This document shows positions 1-12,014 of a stretch of DNA of 64,000 bases, piece after piece. The notes beneath the pieces were generated by a model. That model had not been told where the DNA came from, did no database searches, and saw nothing but the letters and a program-made list of their open reading frames with translations. Location: the NCBI GenBank assembly GCA_958298945.1, contig OY282607.1, positions 48,461,020 to 48,525,019 on the forward strand. The letters run 5' to 3'. This DNA comes from Atherix ibis (taxonomy: Eukaryota; Arthropoda; Insecta; Diptera; Athericidae). Position numbers and translations under genes: made by a program. Each line of letters begins with the position of its first letter. The first letter of the stretch is position 1.

Positions 1-599
1 ATCAAATATTTATTATTAAACGTGTTTGATTTTTATCTGTTGAGGGTATTGGCAATCAGCCAATGCCTGCCAAACGGGAAGTTTACTGACAGAATAAGCT
101 TTTTTGCTCTATTAGCCAATTTAGATCAAAGTGGAAGCACTTTTGACAATTATTTGACTTACGGGAACTATATTAAGATTCGAGTACATTTACTATATAA
201 GTATTCACGGGCGGACAATATAATGAATTTATAAATGTTTATTTTTAAATTTTGAAATTCTAGAAAATAATCTGCTTTGTTGTTGTTGCTCTGCCAAAAA
301 GATGTAAGAATGATTCAGGTCAGGTTAGATCGTTATAATTCGTTCAGGTATAAATTAGACTGTGTACTGTTTTTGTTACGACTTTGATGTGCAGTAAATT
401 GTAACTTACACCAAAGTAAAGATGATTTTTTCCTTTAATTAACTTAGAAGAAATAATAAAATAATGATTAATATCTGCTTGCTTGCACTTTCTGTAGCTT
501 AGCTGACCAAATTTGGTTGAATCGTGGGCGCTGCCATCAGCTGCTCGCTTAGAGATTGTCCATTGTAACTTTTAACCGAAGCATTAAAAACAATACGCA
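1..599. other. AT-rich intergenic sequence
   Basis: I see no convincing gene here. A 70-codon open frame at 22-234 has no recognisable motif and no splice context. Confidence 0.6.
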
Positions 600-1870
600 A
601 TTTTTTGGCTGAGCTTTCTTTGGACACGGCGTGATGGGGCATAAAATAATTTGTATTGGCTGAGTCGGGTAATTTCCATACGGTTTAACAAATGATTAAA
701 TCGTTTAGGCGCGAGCATCCTTCGCAAAGAATGGAGACTTCGATCCAGAGCGGTGAAGGTCGTGTACAAGGGTGTATTTGTATGCAAGGATAGGCATAAA
801 TTCTGTTCAGCATCTGGCTTTGTATGCATGTTTGAACGTATGTAGATCCGTATCAACCGATTCGATGCAGGTTCTCATGGGAGAAATTCGATGGGACCTG
901 GAGGTGCTGTGTGGAAGTATTCATTACGTCTTTTGCTGGTTGTCCAGTTATGAATGAAGACTTTCAGGATCTTAGTTCACGCCATCGGCGTGTACTGGTC
1001 CTTAATAGAATGTATGAAATTTGGCAACGTCGATGGAATGAGAGTGTGAATGGCAGATGGACGCACATGTTCATTTCGGATATTTGCTTTGTTTCTGCGT
1101 CTGGATTTGAATTTGGTCTGTACCATGGGTATTTACTCACAGGACATGGCAGAATGAATGGGTTCCTGTACGGGCGTGGACCGGCTGCGGAGGCTAGATG
1201 CCCAAGCACCTTCTCATTGAGTGTGACCTGTACGGGGATTTGAGTGACTTATGTGCATATGGAATCGTGGTGAATGATGATAGTGTGGATGTGAGTGGAG
1301 TGTTAGGTATGAGAGAATGGTATGGTTGCTTCAATAGATTTGCCGTGGCACTTTTTTGAGAGGAGAGCGAGAACAGTGTGTGAATGAGTGTGTAAATGAC
1401 ACGCAAGGTGGCTACAACTGGGTGAAAGACCAAGAGCGATTCCGGTTGTACCTTGGGGTCTTGACGTACTCGCGTACCTGAGCTGACTTAGCGGTGCCTA
1501 GGGATTTACAAGATTCCTACCGTAGCTCAATGAGTGGAGTACAAACCGAAGTACTCTTAAAACAAAAATTGGTACTACCGGAATCGCGGTGCTCCATGGT
1601 GTTAAAACACACTGTGGTCGACAATGGTGAGGCGCTTTAGGCATCAACGTAGTAATTGTGGTTAATACCTATATCGCGGGTATGGTCTCCTGATCGCTGT
1701 TAGGAGATACTGGTAATTATCTCGGGCGCTGTTACTGCTTATGACAGCAGAAGTTTAGAAAGGCCTCGCCACTAACAGTTGGAGTAATCAGCTTGTAACT
1801 GAGTAATGGTGGTGCGTTGATTCAGCGTACCTCAATCCCTGAGTTAATGACAGATAAGTAACGTTAAGTA
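600..1870 (+). mobile_element. R1-clade non-LTR retrotransposon, degraded 3' fragment
   Basis: Translation in shifting + frames gives the C-terminal part of an R1-type ORF2 protein. A stretch like W-R-x-R-x-x-A-V-x-V-V-Y-x-G-V (about 715-780) resembles the end of the reverse transcriptase. It is followed by VCRSVSTDSMQVLMGE (about 835-885) and then by VLVLNRMYEIWQRRWNESV (about 990-1050), the W-Q-x-R-W-x-x-S-x-x-G-R-W-T-H block of this clade. At least two frameshifts separate these blocks. The non-coding tail (about 1430-1870) is shared with the inverted copy at 3645-4823. No target-site duplication or poly-A tail could be fixed. It is a dead copy. Confidence 0.75.
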
Positions 1871-2164
1871 ATACAATACTACTGTGCGAAATGGCAATCG
1901 TACTTGATATTGTACATTTAGAGAATCTTTCGCATAAGCTATCATAATGTGTTTCACATTGCTGTTATTCGGGTGTCATGATCTTCGGATTATTTCCAGC
2001 GTTTCCCAGAACTTTGATAGAGTATTATTTAGGTGTGCAAGCCCTACATTTGTAGACAGAAATGCATTAGTTGCGATGGGGGCATCCTTAGATCCTTTCC
2101 TCGATCCAGCTTGTAACATTTATGCGTCAACACTTACTCCTAATAACGCATGAATATTTGAATG

Positions 2165-2520
2165 TTCACCGAATGTTGGTGGCCCATTGATATCACCTCT
2201 TCACGGAATTAGACATCCACTGAATTTCGTTTTCAATAAATCGATTGTTTCTTTGACAGTGTAACTCTGTAGCGCATTCCATTGACAGTAACTGTAGCAT
2301 CAGCCACATTTTCGAAAAAGTTCGGACCAATAATGAATGAAATTGTTGTTCAATAACATCTCATGGAATTTCAGATGCCCATGCAACAATTTTGCTCATT
2401 AACATAGCCGCCTAAGTGAAAATGAGTTGCCTCCGAAAAGATGATTCCTTCGGAATATCAGCTTTCACAGATCGACAAATTTCATAATGGATTTGAATTA
2501 TTTTAATACTATTTCGAGCG
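2165..2520 (-). mobile_element. Mariner (DD41D-like) transposase scrap
   Basis: On the minus strand the translation contains HFHLGGYVNEQNCC (about 2380-2420), the block that follows the first catalytic Asp in DD41D mariners (normally D-E-A-H-F-x-L-x-G-Y-V-N-K-Q-N-C). Next comes a G-P-x-F-F-E-N and V-T-V-N-G-x-R-Y segment, then ETIDLLKTKF and a W-P-P-like end. The part with the second catalytic Asp is deleted, and stops are frequent. No terminal repeats were recognised. Confidence 0.6.
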
Positions 2521-2559
2521 AATTGATCACATTTTCAAATAGTTAACCTTCTGTGAACA

Positions 2560-3640
2560 TGTGAAAAAACTGAAGACAGACTTGTCATCATAGACAATTT
2601 CTACCCGGTTGAAAAAAAGTTTGAATTCTAAATGCCGTTAAATATCAGCTAAATTTGAAATTTCACTTAAATATTTGTGGTGAGCCACAAATTAGGGTGA
2701 CGAAGGTGGTCTGAAAAGTTAATAATATTCCGAACAAGAGCTTTTAAAATACAAATTTTTATATAATTATAAAATCATCTCCCATTTCTCCAGCTTTGAC
2801 CTTGCCATATGATAAGTGTCAGAGAATAAATAATGAAACTATTTCTTTCTTTTTTTTATAGTAGAAAAATAGTTCTGCTTTTTGAGTTGATAATCTTTTC
2901 AGGAAATCATAGTACTTTATCTATGCACGAATGTTGTTTATATTGAATATTTTCTTTTCTTTGATGGACTCTGTTTGTATTTATTTAAAAATAAAATAAA
3001 AATACTAACTAAGCTTGATAAGTGACACGTATTTTTTTTAGTAACACGTGCAAATTTCACATGCTTTGATTATTTCAAAGAGAAGTACGTGTATAGAGCT
3101 GTCTAATAAAAATGCACATTTTGTCGTTCAATTATTGAGTGTACTTTCAGTTGTATTGACATTTTAAACAGAAGTACCGCATACCAATGCAAATTTGTTA
3201 TATTATATTGTAATTATGACTTAATATATGGAAAAATTCATATTATAGGACTTTACTCAGACTTGCTAGACAAAATAAGTTTTTCTTTCCATAGAATTTG
3301 TTTTGTTTATATTTTTACAATTTAGTTTTCATGATAATTAGTAATGAAACTAGTTTGTTGCAAATTTCCAATTACTCTGATCTGAAGTTCTGTTTATAAT
3401 TGAGGTCATTTATGGAAATGCGATTTTTATAAGGTCTCATATTGCTTGATATTATATGAAATATTTTAAATCTGATTTCATTGGCATAGAACCCCATACG
3501 AATTTCCCTTTTTTTTGCATAGCAGAGGTGGTTTTATTCTTCAAATACTTGGTGTTTCTCGATATAATATAGCTAAAAGTTTTTTCTTTTTTTTCTAGTG
3601 TTGACAGTTATAATGTTTTATTTTAATTGTCTTTCAACGT
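2560..3640. other. AT-rich intergenic sequence
   Basis: Homopolymer-rich sequence with no supported gene, RNA or repeat structure. Confidence 0.6.
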
Positions 3641-3644
3641 AAAA

Positions 3645-4823
3645 CCACGAGTCAGTCGCCTACGACAATAGGGATTGAGTTACACTCAATCAACGCACCA
3701 ACATTACTGGCAGTTAACAGATAGAATCAGTTACAAGGTGACTCTCCACCTGCTGGTGGCGAGGACTATCTAAACCTCTACTGTCATTAGCAGTGACAGT
3801 GCCCGAGATAATTGCAAGTTATTACCAGTTATCTCCCACCTGCGATCCGAAGACCGTACCCGCGATATGGGTATCAACCACAGCCACTACGTTGCTGCCT
3901 CACCAATGTCGGGCACAGTGTGCTCCAACACCATCGGGCACCCCGCCTCCCGTAGTACCAATTTTTGTTTTAAGAGTACTTCCGTTTGTACTCCGCTCAT
4001 TGAGCTACGGTAAGGAATTTTGTAACTCCCTAGGCACCGCTAAGCCAAGAATTACCCTTGGTCTTTCACCCGGTTGTAGCCACCTTGTGTTTCATTCACA
4101 CACTCATTCTTGCCCTCCTCTCAAAAAAGTGCCACGGCAAATTTATTAAGGTATTCATACCTCTTTCTCACACCCAACACGCCACTCACATCCACACCCT
4201 CATCATTCCCCACGATTCGACATGCACCTAAGTCACGTAAAAAGGTGCTTGGCACTCTCCTCCGTCGCCCCCATAAGGGTATCTAGACTCCGCAGCTGGA
4301 CCACGCCTGTACAGGAACCCATTCATACTGCCGTGTACCGTGAGTAAATACCCAAAGTACAGACCAAATTCAAACGCATACGCAGATCCGAAATGAACAT
4401 ATGCGTCCTTCTGCCATTTACACTCTTATCCCATCGACGTTGGAAAATTTCATACATTCTATTAAGGACCAGTACACGCCGTTGGCGTGGACTAAGATCC
4501 TGAACCTCTTCATTCATAACCGGACAATCAGCAAGCGGGATGCCTCGCCGTAGACGGTAGTGGATGCTTCCACGCAGCACCTCTAGGTCCCATGGCATTT
4601 CTCCCATAAGAATCTGCATCGCCTCGGTTGACACGGTTCTACATACATTCAAACATGCGTTCAAAGTCAGACGCTGAACTGAATTAATGCCCACCCTAAC
4701 ATCAGTGACAGTAACGAGGTAGAGCCAAACCAAAGGAGTAATTTGTGAATTGTTATTTGTACAGAACAGCGAGTTTTGTCTAATAAACGCAATAATTAAA
4801 ATGAAAATGGGTGATTCGTCCAC
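3645..4823 (-). mobile_element. R1-clade non-LTR retrotransposon, 3' fragment (inverted copy)
   Basis: A 166-codon minus-strand frame (4823-4323) covers the same ORF2 C-terminal region as the 600-1870 copy, here without a frameshift. It has VCRTVSTEAMQILMGEMPWD followed by VLVLNRMYEIFQRRWDKSV and a G-R-R-T-H block, then degrades. The non-coding tail (about 4100-3650) matches the other copy's tail. The two copies point towards each other. The apparent N-terminus (first ~40 codons) is probably not element coding sequence. It is a truncated, inactive copy. Confidence 0.75.
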
Positions 4824-4913
4824 CCATTAACACTTTTTCATAAAAATCAATGTTCTTTAATTTCCACTTCTAAACTCAAATAAATACTATCAAAACTAAC
4901 CCATATCCTTATA

Positions 4914-5045
4914 ATGTTAAAATACAATATTAGTGATGAACTATATCGTAAATACGAGTATATAACTTCTGCACAAATTGCTCATTGTATTAGTGAGATT
5001 GGAACGCCTGCGTCTATTATGGAGCAACATTCAGTTCGAATTCAG
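4914..5045 (+). CDS. Candidate first coding exon, unidentified protein
   Basis: An ATG opens 44 codons that end exactly at a good splice donor (CAG|GTAATT at 5045/5046, phase 0). The frame runs on only 22 codons into AT-rich sequence. The peptide is mixed and soluble-looking (for example YEYITSAQIAHCISEIGTP). No family was recognised and no downstream partner exon was found. It could equally be a chance frame in non-coding DNA. Confidence 0.25.
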
Positions 5046-5599
5046 GTAATTGTCGGTACATTATTGTGGCATTTAAGAACATACTCGTACAGTTCAATAT
5101 TAATGCTATTATAAATAATCATTAAAAAAATAGTAATGCAGATGATAAAGTCCTAAGAAGATCTTTTTGGTACTGATGGTCCCCTTAAATAGTCCCTAAA
5201 CTAAAATTCGCGCATAATATTTCGATCAGTTAAATAAATGGGTTAGAAAAATCTATGGTAATCTTTCGGTTTTGTATTAAAAACATCGACCTTCAATGAA
5301 TTTACTTAAACTGCTTCGAAATCAGATTTTATGATTTTTGGATAAAATGACGTCAATCCAACTCAAATAATCGCTGCTTTATTTGAACTTTCAATGTTTT
5401 TTTATTGTTGTTGTAAGATCTTTGAGACACGAACCAGAGTTGGAAGAAGCAATAAGAATTTGTTAAATATTATGGAGTATATTAGTTATTTTTAGCCAAT
5501 TAAAGAGAGAACTTGGGAAAGAAGTAGTTACGTCTAGAAACTCCACAATGTAACGAGTCCTTTTCGAAAAGAAATTCTCGGTTACGTGGCGTGGCGTTC

Positions 5600-6050
5600 A
5601 CTTAAAATATGGAGAATGGCGAGTTGAATGCTACAGGAATGGGGCATGTAAGACAAGATGCCTAATCCGATATTCTGCCCAATCCGATATTCTGACAAGT
5701 TTCCTTATCCAGAAATTTAGAATGGTTGTTGGGTATACACATGCATATGTGTATGGTCAGTAGATGCGGTAAGTTTGGTATTACAGTGTAAGCTTATTGC
5801 TGCTAATACTAATATGACCGGGAACCCAACTCAATTGCATTGTTTAATAAATTACGACGAATCTGATTCAGTACCGGATTGTTTGATGAGCCACGAATGG
5901 TCTCCAAGGCTGCAAGACTGTCTGTAAAAATATTTACACTGCGATGTTTGAGAAGATAAATATTGTAGTCTGAACAGTCGCCCTAATTACCCACAGTTCG
6001 CCATGGAAAGAAGACCTATTGATTGGTAGGATTCCACACCTAACTTAACA
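5600..6050 (-). mobile_element. Non-LTR retrotransposon RNase H-domain scrap
   Basis: Broken minus-strand frames read like the RNase H end of an I/Jockey/LOA-type ORF2: an NIAVxIFLQTVLQPW-like block (about 5900-5950), where such proteins have N-I-x-I-F-x-D-S-x-A, followed by LSWVPGH (about 5810-5830). The second block is the diagnostic one. Many stops are present. Confidence 0.5.
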
Positions 6051-6344
6051 ATAATTACTTGAATAATCTCCACATCTTTAGCCTAAGTGCTCTTTCCCAA
6101 TTTCTAGTTCATTTATTTGCAATAAAATCACTATTTTATTGTGAATAATATAAATAGAAACTCATTTTAATTTGAAATAAAATTTAACTTTCTATTAATT
6201 TAATAGAAATTAAGGAAATAAATAAAAGCAAATGGTTAAAAATGCTTTCACATTAAAGTTTTATTACATCACTCGAACTGACTGTTTGAACTGTAAGTGA
6301 TAAATGCCAGTTGTACACAGCTAATAATGAAGTGGGCTATGATA

Positions 6345-7638
6345 CGAGGGTCATTCAACAAGTACGTAGCCTACAAAAGAAAAACGAAAATTTTGGAAAG
6401 GTGGCTATTTATTTTTCCACATAATCTCCTTCAAGCTCGATACACTTGGCCCAGCGATGCTCTAACTTTTTTAACCCGTCCAAAAAATGCATTTTCTCGA
6501 GGGAAGCAAAATATGCCTCCGTGGCGACGATGACCTCCTCATTCGACCCAAATCTATTCCCGGCGAGTGATTTTTTTCAGGTTTGGAAACAAAAAGTAGT
6601 CACAGGGGGCCAAATCTGGAGAGTACGGTGGATGGGGCAACAATTCGTAGCGCAATTCGACCAATTTGGCCATGGCGACGACGGAGGTGTGAGCCGGCGC
6701 GTTGTCGTGGTGGAACAGCACTTTTTTCTTCGCAAAGCGGGGCCGCTTTTTCTTCAATTCGATGTCAAATCGGCCCAATAAGTCAGCATAGTAGCGCCCC
6801 GTGATTGTTTTACATTTCTCGAGGTAATCGATGTGGATCACACCTTGTGAATCCCAGAAAACGGTGGCCATCACCTTTCCGGCCGATCGAACAGTCTTCA
6901 CCTTCTTCGGAGCACGTTCGCCGGGTGAAGTCCACTGTTTCGACTGTTCCTTGGTCTCTGGTGTGTACCAGTGAATCCATGTTTCGTCGACGGTCACGAA
7001 ACGACGCAAGAACTCCGCTGGATTGCGCTGAAACAGCGCCAAACACGTCGACGATGTAGTTTCACGGTTGCGCTTGTTTTCCGGTGTGAGCAAACGCGGC
7101 ACCCATCGCGCCGACAGCTTTCTCATGCCCAGTTCTTCGTGTAGAATATGATGCACCGTTCCTACTGCGATGCCCACAGTCTCAGCTATCTCGTGAACCT
7201 TCAATCGACGGTCTGCCAACACGAGATCGTGGACTTTTTTAACGTTTTCTTCCATAGCAGCCGTTTTCGGGGCACCTGGGCGTGGCTCATCAAAAACCGA
7301 CGTGCGGCCACGAACAAACTCGTTGAACCAATTCTTGACGGTCGCCATCGAAGGAGAAGAGTCACCATACACAGCATCCAAGCGATCTTTGATTTCGCTG
7401 CACGTTTTCCCTTCCAAAAACAAGAATCTAATGACCGAACGATATTGTTCTTTTTCCATTTTTGTGCAACCGACCGACACGCTCGCTTTCAAAGGCTCTC
7501 AAAATAAAACTAATGAAGGGAATCGACTGAATCGACTGACAGTAGGCTACTAACAGAATGTACTGCACGATGGTAAATTTCTTTTGTGACAGCAGTTTAA
7601 TCGGGCGGTGAGGCTAAGTACTTGTTGAATAACCCTCG
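6345..7638 (-). mobile_element. Mariner type A, nearly intact DNA transposon
   Basis: A 1294-bp element bounded by TA on both sides (6343-6344 and 7639-7640). The terminal inverted repeats are about 29 bp, starting CGAGGGTCATTCAACAAGTA on the left. The right end matches it with only a couple of mismatches (GTTATT for GTCATT and one base further in). Length, TA duplication and the single transposase gene are all typical of mariner. It appears to be the only copy of this type in the window. Confidence 0.93.
6409..7459 (-). pseudogene. Mariner transposase (DD34D) with one frameshift
   Basis: This gene encodes the enzyme that cuts and rejoins the element ends at TA targets. I start it at MEKEQYRSVI (7459), which matches the usual mariner N-terminus; an in-frame ATG also exists at 7492. 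In order: N-terminal helix-turn-helix region, the VPRLL linker, then the catalytic residues in [17 protein letters not shown] and [10 protein letters not shown]. The last two Asp are 34 residues apart. All three Asp are present. The frame breaks after FPNLKK because an A run carries seven bases instead of six (T run at about 6573-6579). Reading with six restores the usual C-terminus ending GDYVEK at the 6409-6411 stop. This is a very young lesion, or possibly an assembly error in a homopolymer. Confidence 0.9.
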
Positions 7639-7640
7639 TA

Positions 7641-8180
7641 TATCTCGGATGTGGGTCTTTTTATGTGCCACACTTCAATAACAGCAAAGGACTGCAACCA
7701 AATAAATGCTTTAAAATATCTTTAAAAATGTAACTAAATGCGTTTGACAGGCTAGTAAAAACTTTTTGCTTAGTGTTTTTTTTTTAATTTGCTTACATAA
7801 TATTGTGAAGATTTTTTTTCGAAAACTTAGCAAATACGAAATCTGTCACGTGGTTTGACTTGCAGTTAGCTTTTGTTTGTTTTTGTTATTTAAAGGAAGT
7901 AATCTGCTGGAACTACAACATATATAACAATCAGATTATCTACTAAATAAAAGAGATAAAACTTAATGAAGGATAGACTATGTTTCTACACAGCGTACTT
8001 GGAAATTATAAAGACTAACATTACTATGTACTATAATTTTAGTTGTTCTTTAAAAAGTCATACGACCATGTTCTTTTAAGACATCGCTAAGTGTTCTCAT
8101 ATGAATAGAAATTTTATAAAAAGTCTATTATTACTGTAATAACAAAGAAAGGAGCATTATAAATCTTACGGAGAAAACAA
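7641..8180. other. AT-rich intergenic sequence
   Basis: No supported gene or repeat. Confidence 0.55.
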
Positions 8181-9000
8181 GATTGGTGAGATTGAATTTT
8201 CTACAAATTAAAACGTTTAATTGACTGCCATAGCTCAAGTCCATAAGTCCATATTGGTTTTAGTAATTATTATAAATTAGTATTTTTTCGCCTTCTTTGA
8301 ATCTGAAGGATTGATTGCATAGGTAGGAGTTTGGAATGAGATAATTAGTTGATGGGAGAAGTTTTTTTTTTAGTTTCCAGAGTAGTTGTGAGTATCACAA
8401 TTAAGGTGCCCGCTTTTTGACATTGCTGGATTGTTGAGTGTTCAGAGTGTTAGGTATGATATTCTTGGAGTGACTTATCGAAAAATTCTCCAAAGAATTA
8501 TCCTTTCAAACATTTTGATAGGTCTATAGATGCGAGTCAATTAACTGATTTGTTTAGCTTAGAAATCGTTTTTAATAAGGAAATGTTCCCATTATAGACA
8601 TCTTATTGGTTTTTCTGAGAAGCTCTTAATTATGTTAGCAGTAATTTAGTCATAACCAGAAGATTTGTTATTGGTAAGTTGTTTAAAGCGATTTGAGGCT
8701 TCAGGGGGCTGGAAAGTCGGCGGCCCCATTTAGGATACCTTGCATTAAAGTTTCCATCTGCAATGAATACTCCCTGAAGTGTGCTTAACAATAACTAGAG
8801 GATCAGAAATAGAAATATTTGATTTGGTGGATATAAAAAGAGTCAGCCCCTTGAACTTTACTGTTAATTAATATTAAGATGGAAATGTTGACTAGTTTGT
8901 CTTTCGTAAATAGTGATTATTTGGGCTAATATACAATACTTTCAATGTGGTATGACATAGAAGGTACGTGGGTAGGGTGATAGACGCTGTATATATACAG
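8180..9000 (-). mobile_element. Jockey-like reverse transcriptase, heavily degraded
   Basis: Minus-strand translation shows LTNNKSSGYD followed by I-T-A-N-I-I-K (about 8620-8680). That is the K-K-S-x-G-Y-D-x-I-T motif of Jockey-type reverse transcriptase, also seen in the better copy at 37540-37903. A later LLWKLKKKLLPS-like block (about 8350-8400) fits the downstream region. Many stops and frameshifts are present. Confidence 0.5.
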
Positions 9001-9039
9001 CTCCCTACAGTGTGATCCAACTAAAATCAACCTCCCTTT

Positions 9040-9740
9040 TCTTGAAATATGATTTCCCATGGAACTTACTTAGGCTGCGGACTACCATTTTCTCATTCCT
9101 TCTTACCAGAGATTCTTTATTACTCGAGATGCGTATTCAACTACCGCACTCCATCATGCAAGCGATGTTATCATTTGCATGATGATGCACTTCTGGTACA
9201 GCTGTTCACCTATTAATTTGTCTACTTTCTAAAACGCGGGCAGTGGAAGAATATATGTATGTTCCGCATCCTCGATTGTGGGCCGACAATTAGCTTATGT
9301 CGCATCAACTTCCACCTTATAGCGATATAGATATGCCCTGAAGCGCCGATATCGAGAAGAAATTAGGCTATATATTGGACTATGAAAATAGCCCATCTTT
9401 TATTCGATAAGTCTCAATGACGCTGCCATCGCGCTACTGTCTCATTTCTTGCCTTTCTGCTGATGGTGAGCCGATGAATTTAATTTCCCTCCCGTCGTCG
9501 AATATATATTTTGGCTCTTTCATCCGTCAAAAGCTCGATTTGTGGTATGTTAGCGATAACACACGCAATCACAGTTATTCGAGATAGTACGGAATGCTCT
9601 CGAGACTAGAAAGTGCGCTTCGACGATATACCGTCATCACCTAACGCTAGTACGTTTCCATCGCCATAGTGTCTGTCCAAATAGGGCCGATAACTGTGGA
9701 TAGAAGCGACTCCTAATTATCTTTTTATTGTCAATTTTTT
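9040..9740 (-). mobile_element. R1-clade ORF2 C-terminal scrap
   Basis: Minus-strand frames give a weak match to the R1 region spanning the end of the reverse transcriptase (about 9700-9550), a pasted-together cysteine/histidine block near 9290-9240, and the terminal V-V-E-Y-A-S-R-V-I helix (about 9130-9160). The last resembles the end of the better R1 copy at 63425. The slightly higher GC than the surroundings fits old inserted coding sequence. Dead copy. Confidence 0.4.
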
Positions 9741-10121
9741 TGGCATTAGATTAACGCTTTTAGAATCTTCGTAAAGGCTCCATTTTCATCACCAAATATA
9801 ATATTATAAATTCCCAGAACTAGAGTCTCAACCATTGTTGCGCAACTATTTCAATAGTAATCCGCTAATCCAGTACATAATTGATATTTCAAACTGTCTA
9901 TACATCATTTATTCTACCCTGGAATTTGTGCTCAAAATTAAATTTAACTTGGAGAAATTATTATTTATAATTTTTAATGTTTAGATCATATATGTATAAT
10001 AGCATAGTTTATTTACTCTCAGTTCGGAAATTTTGTTTATATTGCATTTTTATACCATTTTCCAATGGTTTTTCTTGGTTACTAGTAGACAGCCTATTAC
10101 TTGAGGCTTTGTAGATAGATT
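9741..10121. other. Short AT-rich spacer
   Basis: I see nothing supported here. Confidence 0.5.
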
Positions 10122-11385
10122 CGAGGGTCGTTCAATAAGTCCTTAGAAAAAGATGGAAAAAAACTGTTTTAAAAAAAATAATTTTTATTTTTCAACATAA
10201 TCTCCTTTTAGCTCTATACACTTTTCCAACCGTTTTTCCAAAATTTTTATCCCGTCCAAAAAATAGGATTTCGGAAGTTCTGCAAAATACTCATCCGTTT
10301 GAGCAATGACGTCCTCGTTGGAAGTGAACCGTCGTCCGCCAAGCCATTTCTTCAGATTGGGGAAAGAAAATAGTCACTCGGGGCCAAATCTGGTGAATAA
10401 GCGGGATGCTGCAACAATTCCATTCTCAATTCCACAATTTTGGCCATGGAAACAGCGCAGGTGTGCACACGCGCATTGTTCTGATGCAAGAGGATTTTTT
10501 TCTTTTCAGATGAGGGCGTTTCTCTTTGATTTCCTCGCTCAACCGTTGCAATAACGACGCGTAATACGCTCTTGTTATTGTTTTTCCTTTTTCCAAGTAG
10601 TCGATAAAAATGATGCCCTGCGAATCCCAAAAGACCGTGGCCATCACCTTGCCGGCCGATGGCACATTTTTTACCTTCTTCGGAGCCCGTTCACCCTTGA
10701 AAATCCACTGTGATGACTGTCTCTTCGTTTCTGGAGTGTAGTAGTGTATCCAGGTTTCGTCCACAGTGACATATCGACGAAGGAATTCGGCAGGATTGCG
10801 ATGAAAGAGTGCCAACATAGCCTCAGAGTCCACTCAGGATTGCGCTTATTCTCCTCTAAGAGCAAACGCGGCACCCATCTTGACGAAATTTTTTTCACAG
10901 ACAATTTTTCATGCAAAATTGAAGCGACTGTACCTTGTGATATGCCCGTGGCCTCAACTAATTCGCGCACTTTAATTCACCGATCGTTCAAAATCAGATC
11001 GTGGATTTTGTCGATGATTTCAGGAGTAGACACCTCAACTGGGCGTCCTGAACGATGTTCATCTTTTGTGGATGAACGGCCACGTTTAAATTCATTCACC
11101 CAATTGTAAACCGTCGCAAACACAGGTGCAGATGTGCCATGAACTGCTTCCAACTCGGCTTTGATTTCTTTCGGGCTTAAGCCTTTCAAATGGAGATGTT
11201 TGATGACAGCCCTAAACTCACTTTTTTCCATTGTTATGCACAAATAAATGTCGTTAACTTTAATCGACGATAGAAGTTGAAATTTTGACAGTTTTCCTGT
11301 CGATAATGCTACTTACAAAAATAACTTTACCGACACTACGAGCGCAATTTCTCGGATTTTCTAAGGACTTATTGAACAACCCTCG
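10122..11385 (-). mobile_element. Mariner type B, decayed copy
   Basis: 1264 bp with both ends recognisable: CGAGGGTCGTTCAATAAGTC at the left, and the matching inverted end closing at 11385 before TA (11386-11387). The left TA is mutated. The sequence is closely similar to the copies at 42658-43949 and 56962-58112. Confidence 0.92.
10185..11231 (-). pseudogene. Mariner type B transposase, inactivated
   Basis: The minus strand starts MEKSEFRAVIKHLHLKGLSP as in the intact copy at 42839. It is broken at least three times: a CGA-to-TGA stop after the residues LILNDR (about 10977), an indel near 10840 after the residues AMLALF region, and a one-base loss in the K-rich segment near 10500. The second catalytic block reads HQNNARVHT, with Asn where the active enzyme has Asp. 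The third block SPDLAPSDYF is intact. Confidence 0.9.
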
Positions 11386-11585
11386 TAGCCTGTTCTCGTA
11401 TCTTTTTTCCGTTTACACAAATTATCTATATTTATAATTGCCGTCGTATAACTGTCCGTAACAATTTACTTGCTAATAATGTTGATAGATGGCGCTGTTA
11501 ACGAACCAAAGAACTGTGTTTTAGCAAACTATTCACTAATATAGATGGTGTTCTTTCAGTTAACTTTTTAGTACAGAACTGTAGT

Positions 11586-11723
11586 AACTGTAATTTGTTT
11601 TTAAAAAAAGCTATCAAACGGTGAATTTTGGTTATTAAAATATTATTACCGTCTAACTGTAATTTGTTTTTAAAAAAAGCTATCAAACGGTGAATTTTGG
11701 TTATTAAAATATTATTACCGTCT
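11586..11723. repeat. Perfect 69-bp tandem duplication (2 units)
   Basis: The units at 11586-11654 and 11655-11723 are identical by eye. They start AACTGTAATTTGTTTTTAAA and end ATTACCGTCT. In such AT-rich sequence, zero divergence implies a very recent event. Confidence 0.9.
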
Positions 11724-11820
11724 ATTGGAAAGCAAATTGTTTTTAAATTTAAAACGACGCATTAAATGTACATATTTGAGACAATTTGAATTTGTTTGTT
11801 TGTGAAGTTAGTTAAGTAGT

Positions 11821-11963
11821 TAACAGTGCGTTTTTAGTGCAATATTTTATAGAGAAACTTTTCCTATCATCATGTAAGTTTACTATTGATTGTAGTTGAA
11901 CTAATTGAACTTAAATATATAATTTGGAATATTTGATTATTGGTAACAGTGCGTTTTCAGTGC
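11821..11963 (+). repeat. Pair of 20-bp direct repeats
   Basis: TAACAGTGCGTTTTTAGTGC at 11821-11840 recurs at 11944-11963 with a single change (T to C). They lie just upstream of the candidate exon at 12015. They may be duplicated leader sequence; the function is unknown. Confidence 0.6.
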
Positions 11964-12014
11964 CCTCATTTTTGACGGATTATCGCTAGTCAATATAATA
12001 ATTCTTGCATATAA

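Noticed and set aside
772..957. Several overlapping frames at 772-1433 on both strands that could look like small genes
   Set aside because: They are pieces of the broken R1-type ORF2 and its antisense shadows.
6805..7553. Long + strand frames opposite the type A transposase
   Set aside because: Antisense shadows of the well-supported minus-strand transposase.
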